64,000 bases of DNA, from the NCBI RefSeq assembly GCF_026239735.1, contig NZ_JAPIVT010000003.1, forward strand, positions 186,001 to 250,000. The letters run 5' to 3'. Both the position numbers and the translations under genes were made by a program. The DNA is from Pedobacter sp. MC2016-05. Lineage in GTDB: Bacteria > Bacteroidota > Bacteroidia > Sphingobacteriales > Sphingobacteriaceae. The notes under the pieces were generated by a model. It searched no databases. It was not told where the DNA came from and was given only the letters and a program-made list of their open reading frames with translations. Below are positions 18,432-27,054 of the stretch, in pieces. Position 1 is the first letter of the stretch, and each line of letters opens with the position of its first letter.

Positions 18432-18848
18432 AAATTCCGCTTCAGAATCATCAGCAAGTTATTCCTTAATCATGCATTTCATGATACATTGTTCGCTTAA
18501 TTTGAAGAACAATATTGCGCCTGAATGGGGATTTTACACTTATTGTCGCTTTAGGATTCCCGCCTTCGCGGGAATGACGGCAAGAGTAGTAAGACTAGTA
18601 GCGGCGTTTAATGTGCTTTTACATTTACACCAAATATGAAAGTTCGTCGGCCTACCATTGACGTTTTTAACTTTTTGTTTTTGAGAAATAGATTTTTCCA
18701 TCGATTGAAGCAATCTCATTTGTGGTATTGTTTTATTAATGAGATCGCTTAGTACCTCTCAATAATAACCGTTCTTAACGTCATTAATATTGATTTTTAT
18801 AAATTAATTAACCCTCGTTTAACAAAAGAATTAAAAAATAAGGTAATA
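18432..18848. other. Intergenic stretch holding a REP-like hairpin
   Basis: About 420 bases without a gene. Apart from the hairpin listed separately at 18556-18575 and the downstream promoter of the BlaI-like gene, I see no coding potential or conserved structure. Confidence 0.5.
18556..18575. repeat. REP-like palindrome
   Basis: Perfect 8-bp inverted repeat ATTCCCGC-CTTC-GCGGGAAT followed by GACGG. This short GC-rich hairpin in AT-rich DNA matches a palindrome found dispersed in intergenic regions of many bacteria. With no T-tract, it is more likely a REP-type repeat than a terminator. Confidence 0.7.
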
Positions 18849-18883
18849 TTTGAATCGTACGAAAAATATCGTACCTTTGATTC
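18849..18883 (+). promoter_or_regulatory. Promoter and operator of the BlaI-like repressor gene
   Basis: A TTTG -33 box (18849-18852) and a TACCTTTG -7 box (18872-18879) are separated by 19 bases, an ideal Bacteroidota housekeeping promoter. Between and overlapping them lies an inverted repeat GTACGA-N6-TCGTAC (18857-18874), a good candidate operator for autorepression by the encoded BlaI-family protein. The -7 box ends only four bases before the ATG, so the transcript is probably leaderless. Confidence 0.75.
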
Positions 18884-19273
18884 ATGAAGAATAATCAAGC
18901 TGATCATAATTTGCCAGAACCAACCAAAGCTGAACTAGAAATTCTGCAGGTGCTTTGGGAGTTCGGTCCCTCTACCGTTCGCGTTGTAAACGAAAAACTG
19001 AACGAGAATAGGGAGGTAAACTATACGTCAACGTTGAAACAGATGCAAATTTTAACCGAAAAGGGAATTTTAAAACGTGATGAAAGCCAAATGAAGCACA
19101 TTTATATTCCTGTGGAGGCCGAAGAAAAAACTAAAGTTCAACTGCTCGATCGTTTTGTAAACACTTTGTACAAAGGCTCTGCATCGCAATTAATGATGCA
19201 GCTTTTAGGCAATGAAAAAACTTCAAAAGAAGAAATTGAAGAGATTAGGCGGCTATTGGAGGGTATGGAATAA
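18884..19273 (+). CDS. BlaI/MecI/CopY family transcriptional repressor
   Basis: A 129-residue winged-helix repressor. The N-terminus PTKAELEILQVLWEFGPSTV (about 11-30) and NYTSTLKQMQILTEKGIL are hallmarks of the Penicillinase_R family; the C-terminal helices mediate dimerisation. Such repressors are inactivated by proteolysis triggered by a BlaR1/MecR1-like membrane metalloprotease, which is encoded 28 bases downstream. The promoter carries an inverted repeat between its -33 and -7 elements, suggesting autoregulation. No beta-lactamase is nearby, so the regulon is probably cell-envelope or stress-related rather than classical resistance. Confidence 0.92.
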   Translation: MKNNQADHNLPEPTKAELEILQVLWEFGPSTVRVVNEKLNENREVNYTSTLKQMQILTEKGILKRDESQMKHIYIPVEAEEKTKVQLLDRFVNTLYKGSASQLMMQLLGNEKTSKEEIEEIRRLLEGME

Positions 19274-19301
19274 ATATTAAAAATTCTAAAGAACCACAAT
19301 T

Positions 19302-21143
19302 ATGAATTTTAAACATTTTGATTTTTTGCCCGAAAAATGGTTAAACGCATTGGGCACCATGTTATTCCACTCTTTATGGATGGGCGTAATGCTGGCCATA
19401 ATTGCAGGGGGAATTATGTTTGTCGCCCGAAAGGCAAGTGCAAAGCTTCGTTACAATTTGCTTACTGGCTGTTTATTACTATTTGTTCTCGCCATTTGCG
19501 TTACTTTTTCTCTGGAACTAAGCCATCAACCGGCTAATCCGAATGCTAAACAAACCACTGGATTGGCCATTCATTTAGTCCAATCGAGCCAAAGCCAGTT
19601 TATAGCTGCTATTCAGTTTGATTTATTTGCGAACCTAAATAAGGTTTTGAGCATCTGGAATTCATATGCTTATCAAATTGTATTGCTTTGGTTCTTAATT
19701 ATTTGTGGTAAAAGTGTGCAGTTAGTTGTGGGTTTAAGCAGCATTTATCGCTTAAGAAACAACCAAACTTATGCGGCTGGCAAAACCTGGGATGAACATT
19801 TGAACTTGCTATCCCGTAAACTTGGTTTAAATCAAGAGGTAAAAATGTTGCAATCGGGAATTGTGAAAGTGCCCTTGGTAGTCGGTCATTTGAAACCACT
19901 CATTTTAATTCCCTTAGGGTTATTAAATGGGTTGAGCACTGTGGAGGTTGAGGCCATTTTGGCACATGAACTGGCACACGTAAAGCGTAGGGATTATCTG
20001 GTGAACTTGTTACAGAGTGCTATCGAAATTGTATTCTTCTTCAATCCAGCGGTATTGTGGGTATCGCAACTGATTAAAACCGAACGCGAACATTGTTGCG
20101 ATGATTTGGCCATTGCATGTGTAAACGACAGGAAAAACTATGTTAAGGCCTTAATTTTTTGCCAGGAGTTTAAGCAGCGTGCACCTGCTTATGCAATGGG
20201 CATAAATGGTAAAAACGGTAGCCTGCTGCATAGGGCAAGCAGGATGTTATTTAACACCAATTCAACATTAAACAAAATGGAAAAGACAATATTAACCATC
20301 GCATTGGTTTCCACTGTGATTTTTACTGCAGCCTTTAAAAATGTAGGCAAAGCAGCATCAATAAGTAGCACAACTATTTATAACTCAATTCTAGCGGTGC
20401 AGGATACTGCGAAGAAAAATAAGTCTGCCGAGCGGTTGGAAAAGGAAATTGAGCAGAAAATAAAAGCTGCAGAAAAGAAGGCAACAGAAAAAAATAAGCC
20501 GGCAAAAAAATCATCTGGTAAACAGGATCAGGCTGATTATGAAGAGATTGCTAGACAAGCAAATCGCGATGCCAAACAGGCGGTAATTGATGCTGAGGTA
20601 GCAAAGAAAGATGCAGCTCAAGCGGTAATCGATGCCAGGGTTGCTGACGAAGATTCTAAACAAGCCATCATTGATGCCAGACAAGCAGCAAAAGATTCTA
20701 GAAACTTTCAAAAACCAGCAAAGATGGGTAGTGTGCAGAGAGCTCCGAAGCCGCCTAAAACACCGAGAATAAATAATGCACCTGTTCCATCAGCGCCACC
20801 AGCACCGCCTTTGCCTCGATTAAATGCTGCTCCTCCAGCCCCCCCTACACCGCCAACTCCAACAAAAGTGAGTGGCAGCTTAACAGTTAATGAAGGGAAT
20901 ACTGTGAGTGTGCATGTTGAGAATGGAAAAAACAATTCCAATAGAATCACCACTCAGTTATTGAACGATGGATTAATTTCCAATACCACAAAACTTTCAT
21001 TTTCGCTGGATAAAAATAACCTGATTGTGAACGGCGTAAAACAAAGTAAAAGTCTTCACACTCAATACAAATCAAAATTTTTGGAAAGTGATAGCCATTC
21101 GTTAAGTTATGTGGTAAACGTAACAAAGACTACGAAAAAATAA
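19302..21143 (+). CDS. M56 family membrane metallopeptidase, BlaR1-like
   Basis: A 613-residue membrane protein. Four predicted membrane spans occur in the first 340 residues. The zinc site is HELAH at 222-226, with EREHCCDD at 261-268 supplying the third ligand, as in BlaR1/MecR1. After the last span (about 325-345) comes a low-complexity region: Lys/Glu-rich, then about four repeats of the form QAVIDAxVAxxDA (roughly 430-470), then a Pro-rich stretch (500-530) and a short C-terminal beta-type segment. The penicillin-binding sensor domain of classical BlaR1 is absent, so the input differs. It is probably co-transcribed with the BlaI-like repressor. Confidence 0.9.
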   Translation: MNFKHFDFLPEKWLNALGTMLFHSLWMGVMLAIIAGGIMFVARKASAKLRYNLLTGCLLLFVLAICVTFSLELSHQPANPNAKQTTGLAIHLVQSSQSQFIAAIQFDLFANLNKVLSIWNSYAYQIVLLWFLIICGKSVQLVVGLSSIYRLRNNQTYAAGKTWDEHLNLLSRKLGLNQEVKMLQSGIVKVPLVVGHLKPLILIPLGLLNGLSTVEVEAILAHELAHVKRRDYLVNLLQSAIEIVFFFNPAVLWVSQLIKTEREHCCDDLAIACVNDRKNYVKALIFCQEFKQRAPAYAMGINGKNGSLLHRASRMLFNTNSTLNKMEKTILTIALVSTVIFTAAFKNVGKAASISSTTIYNSILAVQDTAKKNKSAERLEKEIEQKIKAAEKKATEKNKPAKKSSGKQDQADYEEIARQANRDAKQAVIDAEVAKKDAAQAVIDARVADEDSKQAIIDARQAAKDSRNFQKPAKMGSVQRAPKPPKTPRINNAPVPSAPPAPPLPRLNAAPPAPPTPPTPTKVSGSLTVNEGNTVSVHVENGKNNSNRITTQLLNDGLISNTTKLSFSLDKNNLIVNGVKQSKSLHTQYKSKFLESDSHSLSYVVNVTKTTKK

Positions 21144-21220
21144 ATCTGTTAGCTGCCGCATAAGTGATTTTGCTTTATGATGAAAATGTTCTACTTTCAG
21201 TCGAAAATCATCTTTCAGAT

Positions 21221-22063
21221 ATGAGAAAAGGAATATTCAATTGCCTTGCAACAATTATAGTTTTACTATCATCGCAGTTAAGTTTTGCAGCAACTGTTGA
21301 TACGGTGCTTACCCACAGTAACGTGATGAATAAGGACATCAAGGCGGTCGTTGTGAAACCTCAGAATTATGAAGCTTCATCAAAACGATTTCCGGTTTTA
21401 TATTTATTACACGGTGCTGGGGGTAAGTATTCTGATTGGCTATTGAACACCAAAGACAAAGAAGCTGTTAAAAAACTAGCAGACAACTTTGGAATGATGG
21501 TTGTTTGTCCGGATGGAGGAGTAACCAGCTGGTATTTCGATAGTCCGGTCGACCCTTCCTATCAATACGAAACTTATGTTTCAAAAGAATTGGTCGAATT
21601 TGTTGATCGGAAATATCGTTCTATTGCAGATAGAAATGGGCGGGCAATAACAGGTTTAAGTATGGGCGGTCATGGCGGTTTATACCTTGCTTTTCGGCAC
21701 CAGGATATTTATGGTGCCTGTGGAAGTATGAGCGGAGGAGTCGACATCAGAGCTTTTCCTGAAAACTGGAATATTGCAAAAAGGCTTGGCCCTTACAACC
21801 AGTTTCCCGATCGCTGGGAAGCCAATACCGTAATTAATTTAACACATCTTTTAAGTCCAAATAAACTAGCGATTATATTTGATGTGGGCCGGAACGATTT
21901 TTTCTATGATGTTAATGTGGCGCTGCATGATAAACTAACGGCCCGCAACATTCCTCACGATTTTACAGTAAGGCCCGGAGCTCACAATTTTGAGTATTGG
22001 GAGAATGCAGTTGCTTACCAAATGATGTATTTCAGTAAGTTTTTTAATAAAGAAAATAACTAA
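21221..22063 (+). CDS. Secreted alpha/beta-hydrolase, esterase D / tributyrin-esterase type
   Basis: A 280-residue protein starting at ATG 21221 with a Sec signal peptide (about 1-23, ending LSFA). The alpha/beta-hydrolase fold of the esterase-D family is shown by YLLHGAGG (oxyanion region), the nucleophile elbow GLSMGG with Ser near residue 147, an acid residue in DVGRNDFF, and the catalytic His in GAHNFEYW. Relatives hydrolyse acetyl, feruloyl or other simple esters. It lies 77 bases after the BlaR1-like gene on the same strand and converges with the GntP permease, overlapping by four bases. Confidence 0.87.
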   Translation: MRKGIFNCLATIIVLLSSQLSFAATVDTVLTHSNVMNKDIKAVVVKPQNYEASSKRFPVLYLLHGAGGKYSDWLLNTKDKEAVKKLADNFGMMVVCPDGGVTSWYFDSPVDPSYQYETYVSKELVEFVDRKYRSIADRNGRAITGLSMGGHGGLYLAFRHQDIYGACGSMSGGVDIRAFPENWNIAKRLGPYNQFPDRWEANTVINLTHLLSPNKLAIIFDVGRNDFFYDVNVALHDKLTARNIPHDFTVRPGAHNFEYWENAVAYQMMYFSKFFNKENN

Positions 22064-23349
22064 AAGTTTAACTGGTTTAAAGCTAAAACCCCAATCAGGC
22101 CTAAAATAGATACGATACTTTCCATCATGGTCCAGGTGCTGAAAGTTTCTTTCAAGGTGAGGTTAAAATATTCCTTAAACATCCAAAAACCCGTATCGTT
22201 TACGTGAGAGAACATTAAACTCCCTGCGCCAACTGAAAGTACCATTAACTCTGGAGGCGCATTTGGGCCAATTAACGGCAAAACCATTCCGGAAGCGGTA
22301 AGTGCGGCTACAGTTGCCGAACCCAGTGTAACCCGAAGTGCTGCGGTAATTAGCCAGGCTAAAATTAATGGCGAAAGACTCAGGTTCGCAGTTAGATTTT
22401 TAACGGTTTCGCCCATGCCACTATCAATTAAGATTTGTTTAAAGGCACCACCAGCAGCAATAATTAAAATGATCATCGCGATGCTTTTAACACCTTCGGC
22501 GCAAGATTCCATTGCTTTCTCAATACTGTTCTGTTGGAGAAATAAGGTAATCAATACAGAAATTAATAAAGCCGCCGTTGGATCTGCAAGGAAAACAAAG
22601 AAGGTTTTCCCAACGTAAGGAAAGTTTATACTGCTTCCAACGGTTCCGGCAACGATTAAAAAAACCGGGAGCAGTGCAGTAATAAAACTTCTGGCAGCCG
22701 AAGGTAAATTTTTCCCTTCTTCGATGACTAAAGTGGATAGGATTGGCTGATCTTTTTTGATGATTAATCGCGGAAAGAGAACACCCGCAACTGCGGCAAT
22801 TGGCAAGGTTAAAATTAAGCCGTAAATAAGGGTTTTGCCTATATCGGCATGGAAAATTCCTGCTAATGCAACCGGACCAGGATGTGGTGGTAAAAAGCCA
22901 TGTGTTACCGAAAGAGCGGTAGCCATTGGTAAGCCGATGTATAACTTGGAAAGACCTGTAGCAGCGGATATTGCGAAAACCAAAGGGATAAGTACTACAA
23001 AACCGGCATTGTAAAACAATGGGATGCCGACCATGAGTCCGGTAATTAATACCGCCCATTGAATATTGTTTTTGCCAAAAGCCTTAATCAGAATAAACAC
23101 AATCCTTTGTGCGGAACCGCTATCCTCAATTAATTTTCCCATCATAGCACCAAGGGCAAGTACCATTACCATGCTGCCCAGCGTACTGCCGACACCGCTG
23201 GTAATCGAACTCATTACTTTTGCAGCAGGCATACCCAGGAACAAACCAGTCAAAATAGCAACTGCCAATAAGGCAATCATCGGGTTAATCTTTTTCAAGA
23301 TCAATACAAAGAGAACCAAAATTCCGAGTAGCAGAATGAGTATTGACAT
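22060..23349 (-). CDS. GntP family permease (gluconate:H+ symporter)
   Basis: A 429-residue protein, about 12 membrane spans. GntP-family features include a highly hydrophobic N-terminus, GLFLGMPAAKV, VLALGAMMGKLIEDSG near residues 65-80, the GFLPPHPGPVALAG segment near 150 and GAGSLMFSHVNDTGFW near 380, which are strongly conserved. Members import gluconate or related sugar acids with protons. It lies 30 bases after a 60-codon gene and may be co-transcribed with it and a lipid kinase. No gluconate kinase is adjacent, so the substrate is inferred from the family only. Confidence 0.92.
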   Translation of the reverse strand: MSILILLLGILVLFVLILKKINPMIALLAVAILTGLFLGMPAAKVMSSITSGVGSTLGSMVMVLALGAMMGKLIEDSGSAQRIVFILIKAFGKNNIQWAVLITGLMVGIPLFYNAGFVVLIPLVFAISAATGLSKLYIGLPMATALSVTHGFLPPHPGPVALAGIFHADIGKTLIYGLILTLPIAAVAGVLFPRLIIKKDQPILSTLVIEEGKNLPSAARSFITALLPVFLIVAGTVGSSINFPYVGKTFFVFLADPTAALLISVLITLFLQQNSIEKAMESCAEGVKSIAMIILIIAAGGAFKQILIDSGMGETVKNLTANLSLSPLILAWLITAALRVTLGSATVAALTASGMVLPLIGPNAPPELMVLSVGAGSLMFSHVNDTGFWMFKEYFNLTLKETFSTWTMMESIVSILGLIGVLALNQLNF

Positions 23350-23379
23350 GGTTGTTGTTTAAGGGAATATCTTGGAAAC

Positions 23380-23562
23380 TTACTTTTTTACAACGATTGT
23401 TCTTCCCGTGACGAGATAAAATTCGTAAATTTTATATAAACCGTCGTCGTCTATCCCGATGCTTTCCACCAGGCCGGTTTTACTAAAGGTATCGGTTACC
23501 ATATCGCCAATTTTAACATCCCGGAGTACATCATCAGGCGTTTCACTGTTTAATCTGATCAT
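23380..23562 (-). CDS. Small conserved-looking protein of 60 residues
   Basis: A 60-codon ORF with ATG start, sitting between the lipid kinase and the GntP permease with 42- and 30-base gaps on the same strand. The sequence is acidic in its first two thirds (TPDDVLRDVKIGDMVTD) with KTGLVESIGIDDDGL and ends GRTIVVKK; the pattern suggests a small beta-barrel fold, such as a KOW- or SH3-like domain, but no family is recognised. Composition resembles real protein, and there is no room for another gene in that gap. Confidence 0.6.
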   Translation of the reverse strand: MIRLNSETPDDVLRDVKIGDMVTDTFSKTGLVESIGIDDDGLYKIYEFYLVTGRTIVVKK

Positions 23563-23604
23563 GTAGTAAATGTATTATTTAAACAATAAATACGGATAGA
23601 AAAT

Positions 23605-24525
23605 TTACTTTAACTCCTCTTTATTCACAATTACTTCTAAAAGACTGTGCAATAATGAAATTTTTAAGTTGATTTCCTTACCCTCATTTTTAGTTTCATC
23701 ATCAATATGAATGTCTGATCCTTTCCAAGTAATGTTTAGTTTTTTGGTTTGAATGGGCTTGATTGGGAAGGTAGTTTTTTTGCCATCAATAATGTCCTGA
23801 ATGTATTTCTCCATTACCTTTCGCTTTTCTACAGAAACAATAATAACATCAAAGAAACCATCACCAGGATCAGCGTTTTCACTAAGTTTTAAGTTTGGCC
23901 CTAATCTGGAAATATTCATCACTTCTACCATCAAACAATCTTTTTCAATTACTTGATCATCAATTTCTATCCTGCAAGCAATTGCCGGGTATGATTGCGA
24001 TATTTTCAGTAAGGTATCCAGCGCAAGTTCAAATTCATCCTTGGCCGATTTAATATGATCGGTATTGGTCTTCTCTAAAGTTTCAATGAGTTTAGGAAAA
24101 AGTCCGAAGCCAACAGCTTCTATAAAGTAAGCTGCTTTTTCTAAACCTAACACCTGGCCCACATCAAAATTCAGAAGTTTATACGAATCCCAGGTAGAAA
24201 TATTTTTTCTTACATCTTCAGTGATTCCCAATGATGTAGCAATATTGTTGGCTGTACCGAAAGGAAGCAAGGCAATGGGCCTTTTAGATTTTAACTTTTT
24301 ACTTAACAGATTCATAATCGTTTTGCGAATCGTACCATCGCCGCCGGCTATCGCAATAAACTCGGTTTCTGGTACTATATCTTTTAAGGATTTACTGTTA
24401 GAGGCCACATAAGAGCACTCATAGCCATACGATTTCATGATCTTTACAATCTCTTTTTTAGAATGTTTCCCATCTCCAGCGGTTGGATTATGAACCAAAC
24501 GAACCAATTTATCTGCCTTTTTCAT
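23605..24525 (-). CDS. Diacylglycerol kinase family lipid kinase
   Basis: A 306-residue protein of the DAGK / sphingosine kinase catalytic family. The N-terminus has LVRLVHNPTAGDGKHSK, the nucleotide-binding Gly-rich loop is AIAGGDGTIRK near residues 76-86, and LLPFGTANNIATSLG follows near 101-115, all diagnostic. YegS- and BmrU-like members phosphorylate lipids such as diacylglycerol or undecaprenol. The C-terminal domain contains DPGDGFFDVIIV, another family element. The gene diverges from surE with a 66-base gap. Which lipid is phosphorylated is unknown. Confidence 0.9.
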   Translation of the reverse strand: MKKADKLVRLVHNPTAGDGKHSKKEIVKIMKSYGYECSYVASNSKSLKDIVPETEFIAIAGGDGTIRKTIMNLLSKKLKSKRPIALLPFGTANNIATSLGITEDVRKNISTWDSYKLLNFDVGQVLGLEKAAYFIEAVGFGLFPKLIETLEKTNTDHIKSAKDEFELALDTLLKISQSYPAIACRIEIDDQVIEKDCLMVEVMNISRLGPNLKLSENADPGDGFFDVIIVSVEKRKVMEKYIQDIIDGKKTTFPIKPIQTKKLNITWKGSDIHIDDETKNEGKEINLKISLLHSLLEVIVNKEELK

Positions 24526-24591
24526 AATGATTGGAACAATATCGCTGTCAATTAGGTTTTAAAGTATAGCACATAATTTTAACTATTGATC

Positions 24592-25332
24592 ATGAATATT
24601 CTCATCACAAACGACGACGGTATCTATAGTCCGGGGATTGCAGCTTTAGCAAAAATTGCGCAGCGCTTCGGCACAGTAAGGATTGTAGCTCCCGATGTAG
24701 AACAATCATCAATGGGGCATGCCATTACACACTCGCGGCCCTTATCCATCAAATCATCACCAATAACATTCGAAAACGTTGATGCCTTTCGTGTAAATGG
24801 AACTCCTGCCGATTGTGTTGCTTTGGGCCTGCACATGTTTCCTGATACAAATGTGGTGCTATCGGGGATTAATATGGGCCCAAATTTGGGTAACTCCATG
24901 TGGCATTCGGGTACTTTAGCCGCCGCTAAGCAAGCAGTACTTTTAGGTATTAAAGGAATTGCGTTAAGTACGCCAGTTGGTAAAACTGAACCTGATTTTA
25001 TTGAAATTGATCCTTTTGTAGAGCAAACACTTCAAATTCTGTTGCAAAACGATGATTTGAGGCTTTACAATGTAAATTTCCCGCCAAAACCGGTAGATAT
25101 TAAATGGACCAGGCAATCTGTCAGACTTTATGATGGACAAGTGGTTCCAGGTGAAGATCCGATGGGTAGAAAGCATTTCTGGATTACGGTAACGCCTCTT
25201 GAGCCAGCTGATGAAAACACAGATCGCTGGGCTGTAGAGCATGATTTTGTATCCATCACGCCTTTACGGTTGGATTTAACCAACGAAGGCGAACTATCTG
25301 GTAAATTAGATGTTATTGAGGTAAACCACTAA
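24592..25332 (+). CDS. surE: 5'/3'-nucleotidase SurE
   Basis: A 246-residue metal-dependent nucleotidase acting on nucleoside 5'- and 3'-monophosphates, and short polyphosphates in some species. The N-terminal metal-binding motif ITNDDGIYSPGI supplies the DD pair at residues 8-9; the SSMGHAIT loop, VNGTPADCV and SGINMGPNLGNSMWHSGTLAAA (split over two elements) complete the family pattern. ATG 24592 is preferred over an in-frame TTG at 24586. It converges with the lipocalin locus, with a hairpin between them. Confidence 0.95.
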   Translation: MNILITNDDGIYSPGIAALAKIAQRFGTVRIVAPDVEQSSMGHAITHSRPLSIKSSPITFENVDAFRVNGTPADCVALGLHMFPDTNVVLSGINMGPNLGNSMWHSGTLAAAKQAVLLGIKGIALSTPVGKTEPDFIEIDPFVEQTLQILLQNDDLRLYNVNFPPKPVDIKWTRQSVRLYDGQVVPGEDPMGRKHFWITVTPLEPADENTDRWAVEHDFVSITPLRLDLTNEGELSGKLDVIEVNH

Positions 25333-25338
25333 GAACGG

Positions 25339-25368
25339 GCATGATTGATAGTCGACTATTGATCATGC
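25339..25368. terminator. Bidirectional terminator-like hairpin between surE and the lipocalin locus
   Basis: A 15-bp stem with almost no loop: GCATGAT/ATCATGC outer arms, two G-U pairs, and ATAGTC/GACTAT inner arms. It overlaps the last codons of the lipocalin frame and lies six bases after the surE stop. The T-tract is weak. Confidence 0.6.
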
Positions 25369-25897
25369 TTTGTCCAAACTAAATCTGCAGTTTGATAACC
25401 TAAACCCTGTGCTTTTTTCAAATAAGCTTGTTTGATGTTTTCGGGAATCGTTTTAGTCCGCGATAAAAGCCAAAGGTAATCCAAGTTATTTCCTACAACT
25501 AAAGCATATTGGTAATCTTTATCGATTTCAATTACATTGTAGCCTGCATAAAATGGGCCGAAGAAGGAAACTTTTAATCTTGCTTCATCATTTTCGTTTA
25601 CAAATTTAGCTTTCCCTATACTTTCCTTCCACTCTTTTTTAATGTAGTTGTAGCCTTTATTATCAACTTTAATCGTGCCATCATCATTAAGCGAATAGGT
25701 TGCCGTTACATTATTTAAATCTTTTTCAAACTTAAAATCCATTCTGGCAATTTCGTACCACCTACCTAAATATTTATCTTTTGAAAAGGTTTAACGGCCT
25801 TAGCGCCTGGCGGAATAGAAACACTGCAACTTGCATAACTAATAATGATCACGCCTAAAGTGGCTAGTAATATTGCATTTCTTAGCTTAGTGTTCAT
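25356..25897 (-). pseudogene. Frameshifted outer-membrane lipocalin (Blc-like lipoprotein)
   Basis: The ATG at 25897 opens a frame with a lipoprotein signal peptide (ILLATLGVIIISYASC, lipobox Cys near residue 24), then SIPPGAKAVKPF, and stops at a TAG near 25770. The next frame continues DKYLGRWYEIARMDFKFEKD, the defining G-x-W motif of lipocalins, through to KHDQ at 25356. One missing base near 25779-25787 separates the two. Joined, the product has about 178 residues, the usual Blc length. Intact relatives are outer-membrane lipoproteins that bind lipids. From the sequence as given only a 128-residue fragment starting at 25742, without the lipobox and GxW motif, could be made. Confidence 0.8.
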
Positions 25898-25986
25898 GTG
25901 TATCTTTTTAGATTAATTGAACAGCTGTTTAGCAAAAAGGTTTTTTGATAGACCGATATTTAACATAATGATAACCTAACGCTGAA

Positions 25987-26856
25987 CTAAATCAAAGTGT
26001 TAAATTTCGATTCGATATGGTTTTTAGCTTGTTTTTGAAATTCTTCGGGGGTTTGGTTGGTTTGTTTTTTGAAAAATCTGCTAAAATAAGGCCGATCGGA
26101 AAAGCCAAGATCATAAGATATTTCTTTAATGGTAAGTTCGCTATGGATGATTTTCCTTTTCGCTTCCAAAATAATACGGTCATGAATAATTTGCATGCCT
26201 GTTTTGTTCAGCTTATCTTTCAAAATTTGATTTAAGCGCTTCGAACTAATTCCAATTTTACCAGCGTAAAAATCTGTGTTCCTAATTTGTTGATAATTGC
26301 TCTCCAGCAACATCAAAAATTCATAAACTCTTTTCTGGTTGATATCCTGGCTGGTAAAATCGTGCTCTTTGACTTGTACTAATTTTAAAATAAAAACTTT
26401 AAGTAATGCCTTTATGATGATTAAGTTATTTTCTGGTTTTTGATATTCATTCTCTATCAGGCTATAAATGGAGGCTAACTCCTTCGCGGTTTCTCCATCA
26501 AGCCTAAGGCAGGAAAATTCTCCTTGAACATTGAATATTTTAAACAGATCTAACAAAAATTCTTTATCCTCTCCCTCAAGCACAGATCGTTTGAAAGATA
26601 TCAATTCGCCATTCTTCCCTGCTTTGTTAAGTTGATGAACTCGATAGGGTGGGATAAGATAAATCCAGTCGCCCTTGCTGTCAATTTCCGAATGAGGCGA
26701 TAAGGCATGTAAAGCATTCTCATTCTTCAACCATACGATTTCGAAAAATTCTTTGCGGCTTGGATCGTTAAGGTAGCTCGGTGGGCAGTTATTTAAATTT
26801 CTAATGTAAATAACTGATTTTTCCAGATTGAAATCGCTTGCTGTGTTCATCACCAT
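25987..26856 (-). CDS. AraC family transcriptional regulator
   Basis: About 289 residues with a cupin-like N-terminal half and a C-terminal double helix-turn-helix. The last 100 residues show the AraC signature: RIILEAKRKIIHSELTIKEIS, written here as two helices, then YDLGFSDRPYFSRFFKKQTN and TPEEFQ. The upstream in-frame TTG at 26892 is less likely than ATG 26856 or ATG 26850: a TAACTTTG -7-type box ends immediately before these ATGs. It is divergent from the hxlB-hxlA pair and is the natural candidate for regulating it. Confidence 0.88.
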   Translation of the reverse strand: MVMNTASDFNLEKSVIYIRNLNNCPPSYLNDPSRKEFFEIVWLKNENALHALSPHSEIDSKGDWIYLIPPYRVHQLNKAGKNGELISFKRSVLEGEDKEFLLDLFKIFNVQGEFSCLRLDGETAKELASIYSLIENEYQKPENNLIIIKALLKVFILKLVQVKEHDFTSQDINQKRVYEFLMLLESNYQQIRNTDFYAGKIGISSKRLNQILKDKLNKTGMQIIHDRIILEAKRKIIHSELTIKEISYDLGFSDRPYFSRFFKKQTNQTPEEFQKQAKNHIESKFNTLI

Positions 26857-26892
26857 CAAAGTTAAACACTTAATTTCTTTGCAGTTGGACAA

Positions 26893-27054
26893 TATGATAA
26901 TTAAGGAGGAATATTCGGAAACTTTATAGTTATGGTTGAGTATATATGACTTTTAAACGATTAAATTTCCTGATTGTCCCATAATAGTGGCTGATAGTAT
27001 AACCATATACGCAGCTGTCAAATCTACCTTTGACCAACGAATTAATCATTGTGT
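26893..27054. promoter_or_regulatory. Divergent control region between the AraC regulator and hxlB
   Basis: A TACCTTTG -7 box at 27025-27032 lies 22 bases before the hxlB ATG. Inverted half-sites TATGGTT (26931-26937) and AACCATA (27001-27007) are possible binding sites for the divergent AraC protein; the second sits within GTATAACCATATAC, itself a short palindrome. The binding assignment is inference. Confidence 0.5.

Noticed and set aside
18884..21143. Beta-lactam resistance operon
   Set aside because: Repressor and protease match BlaI/BlaR1 families, but the penicillin sensor domain and a beta-lactamase are both missing.
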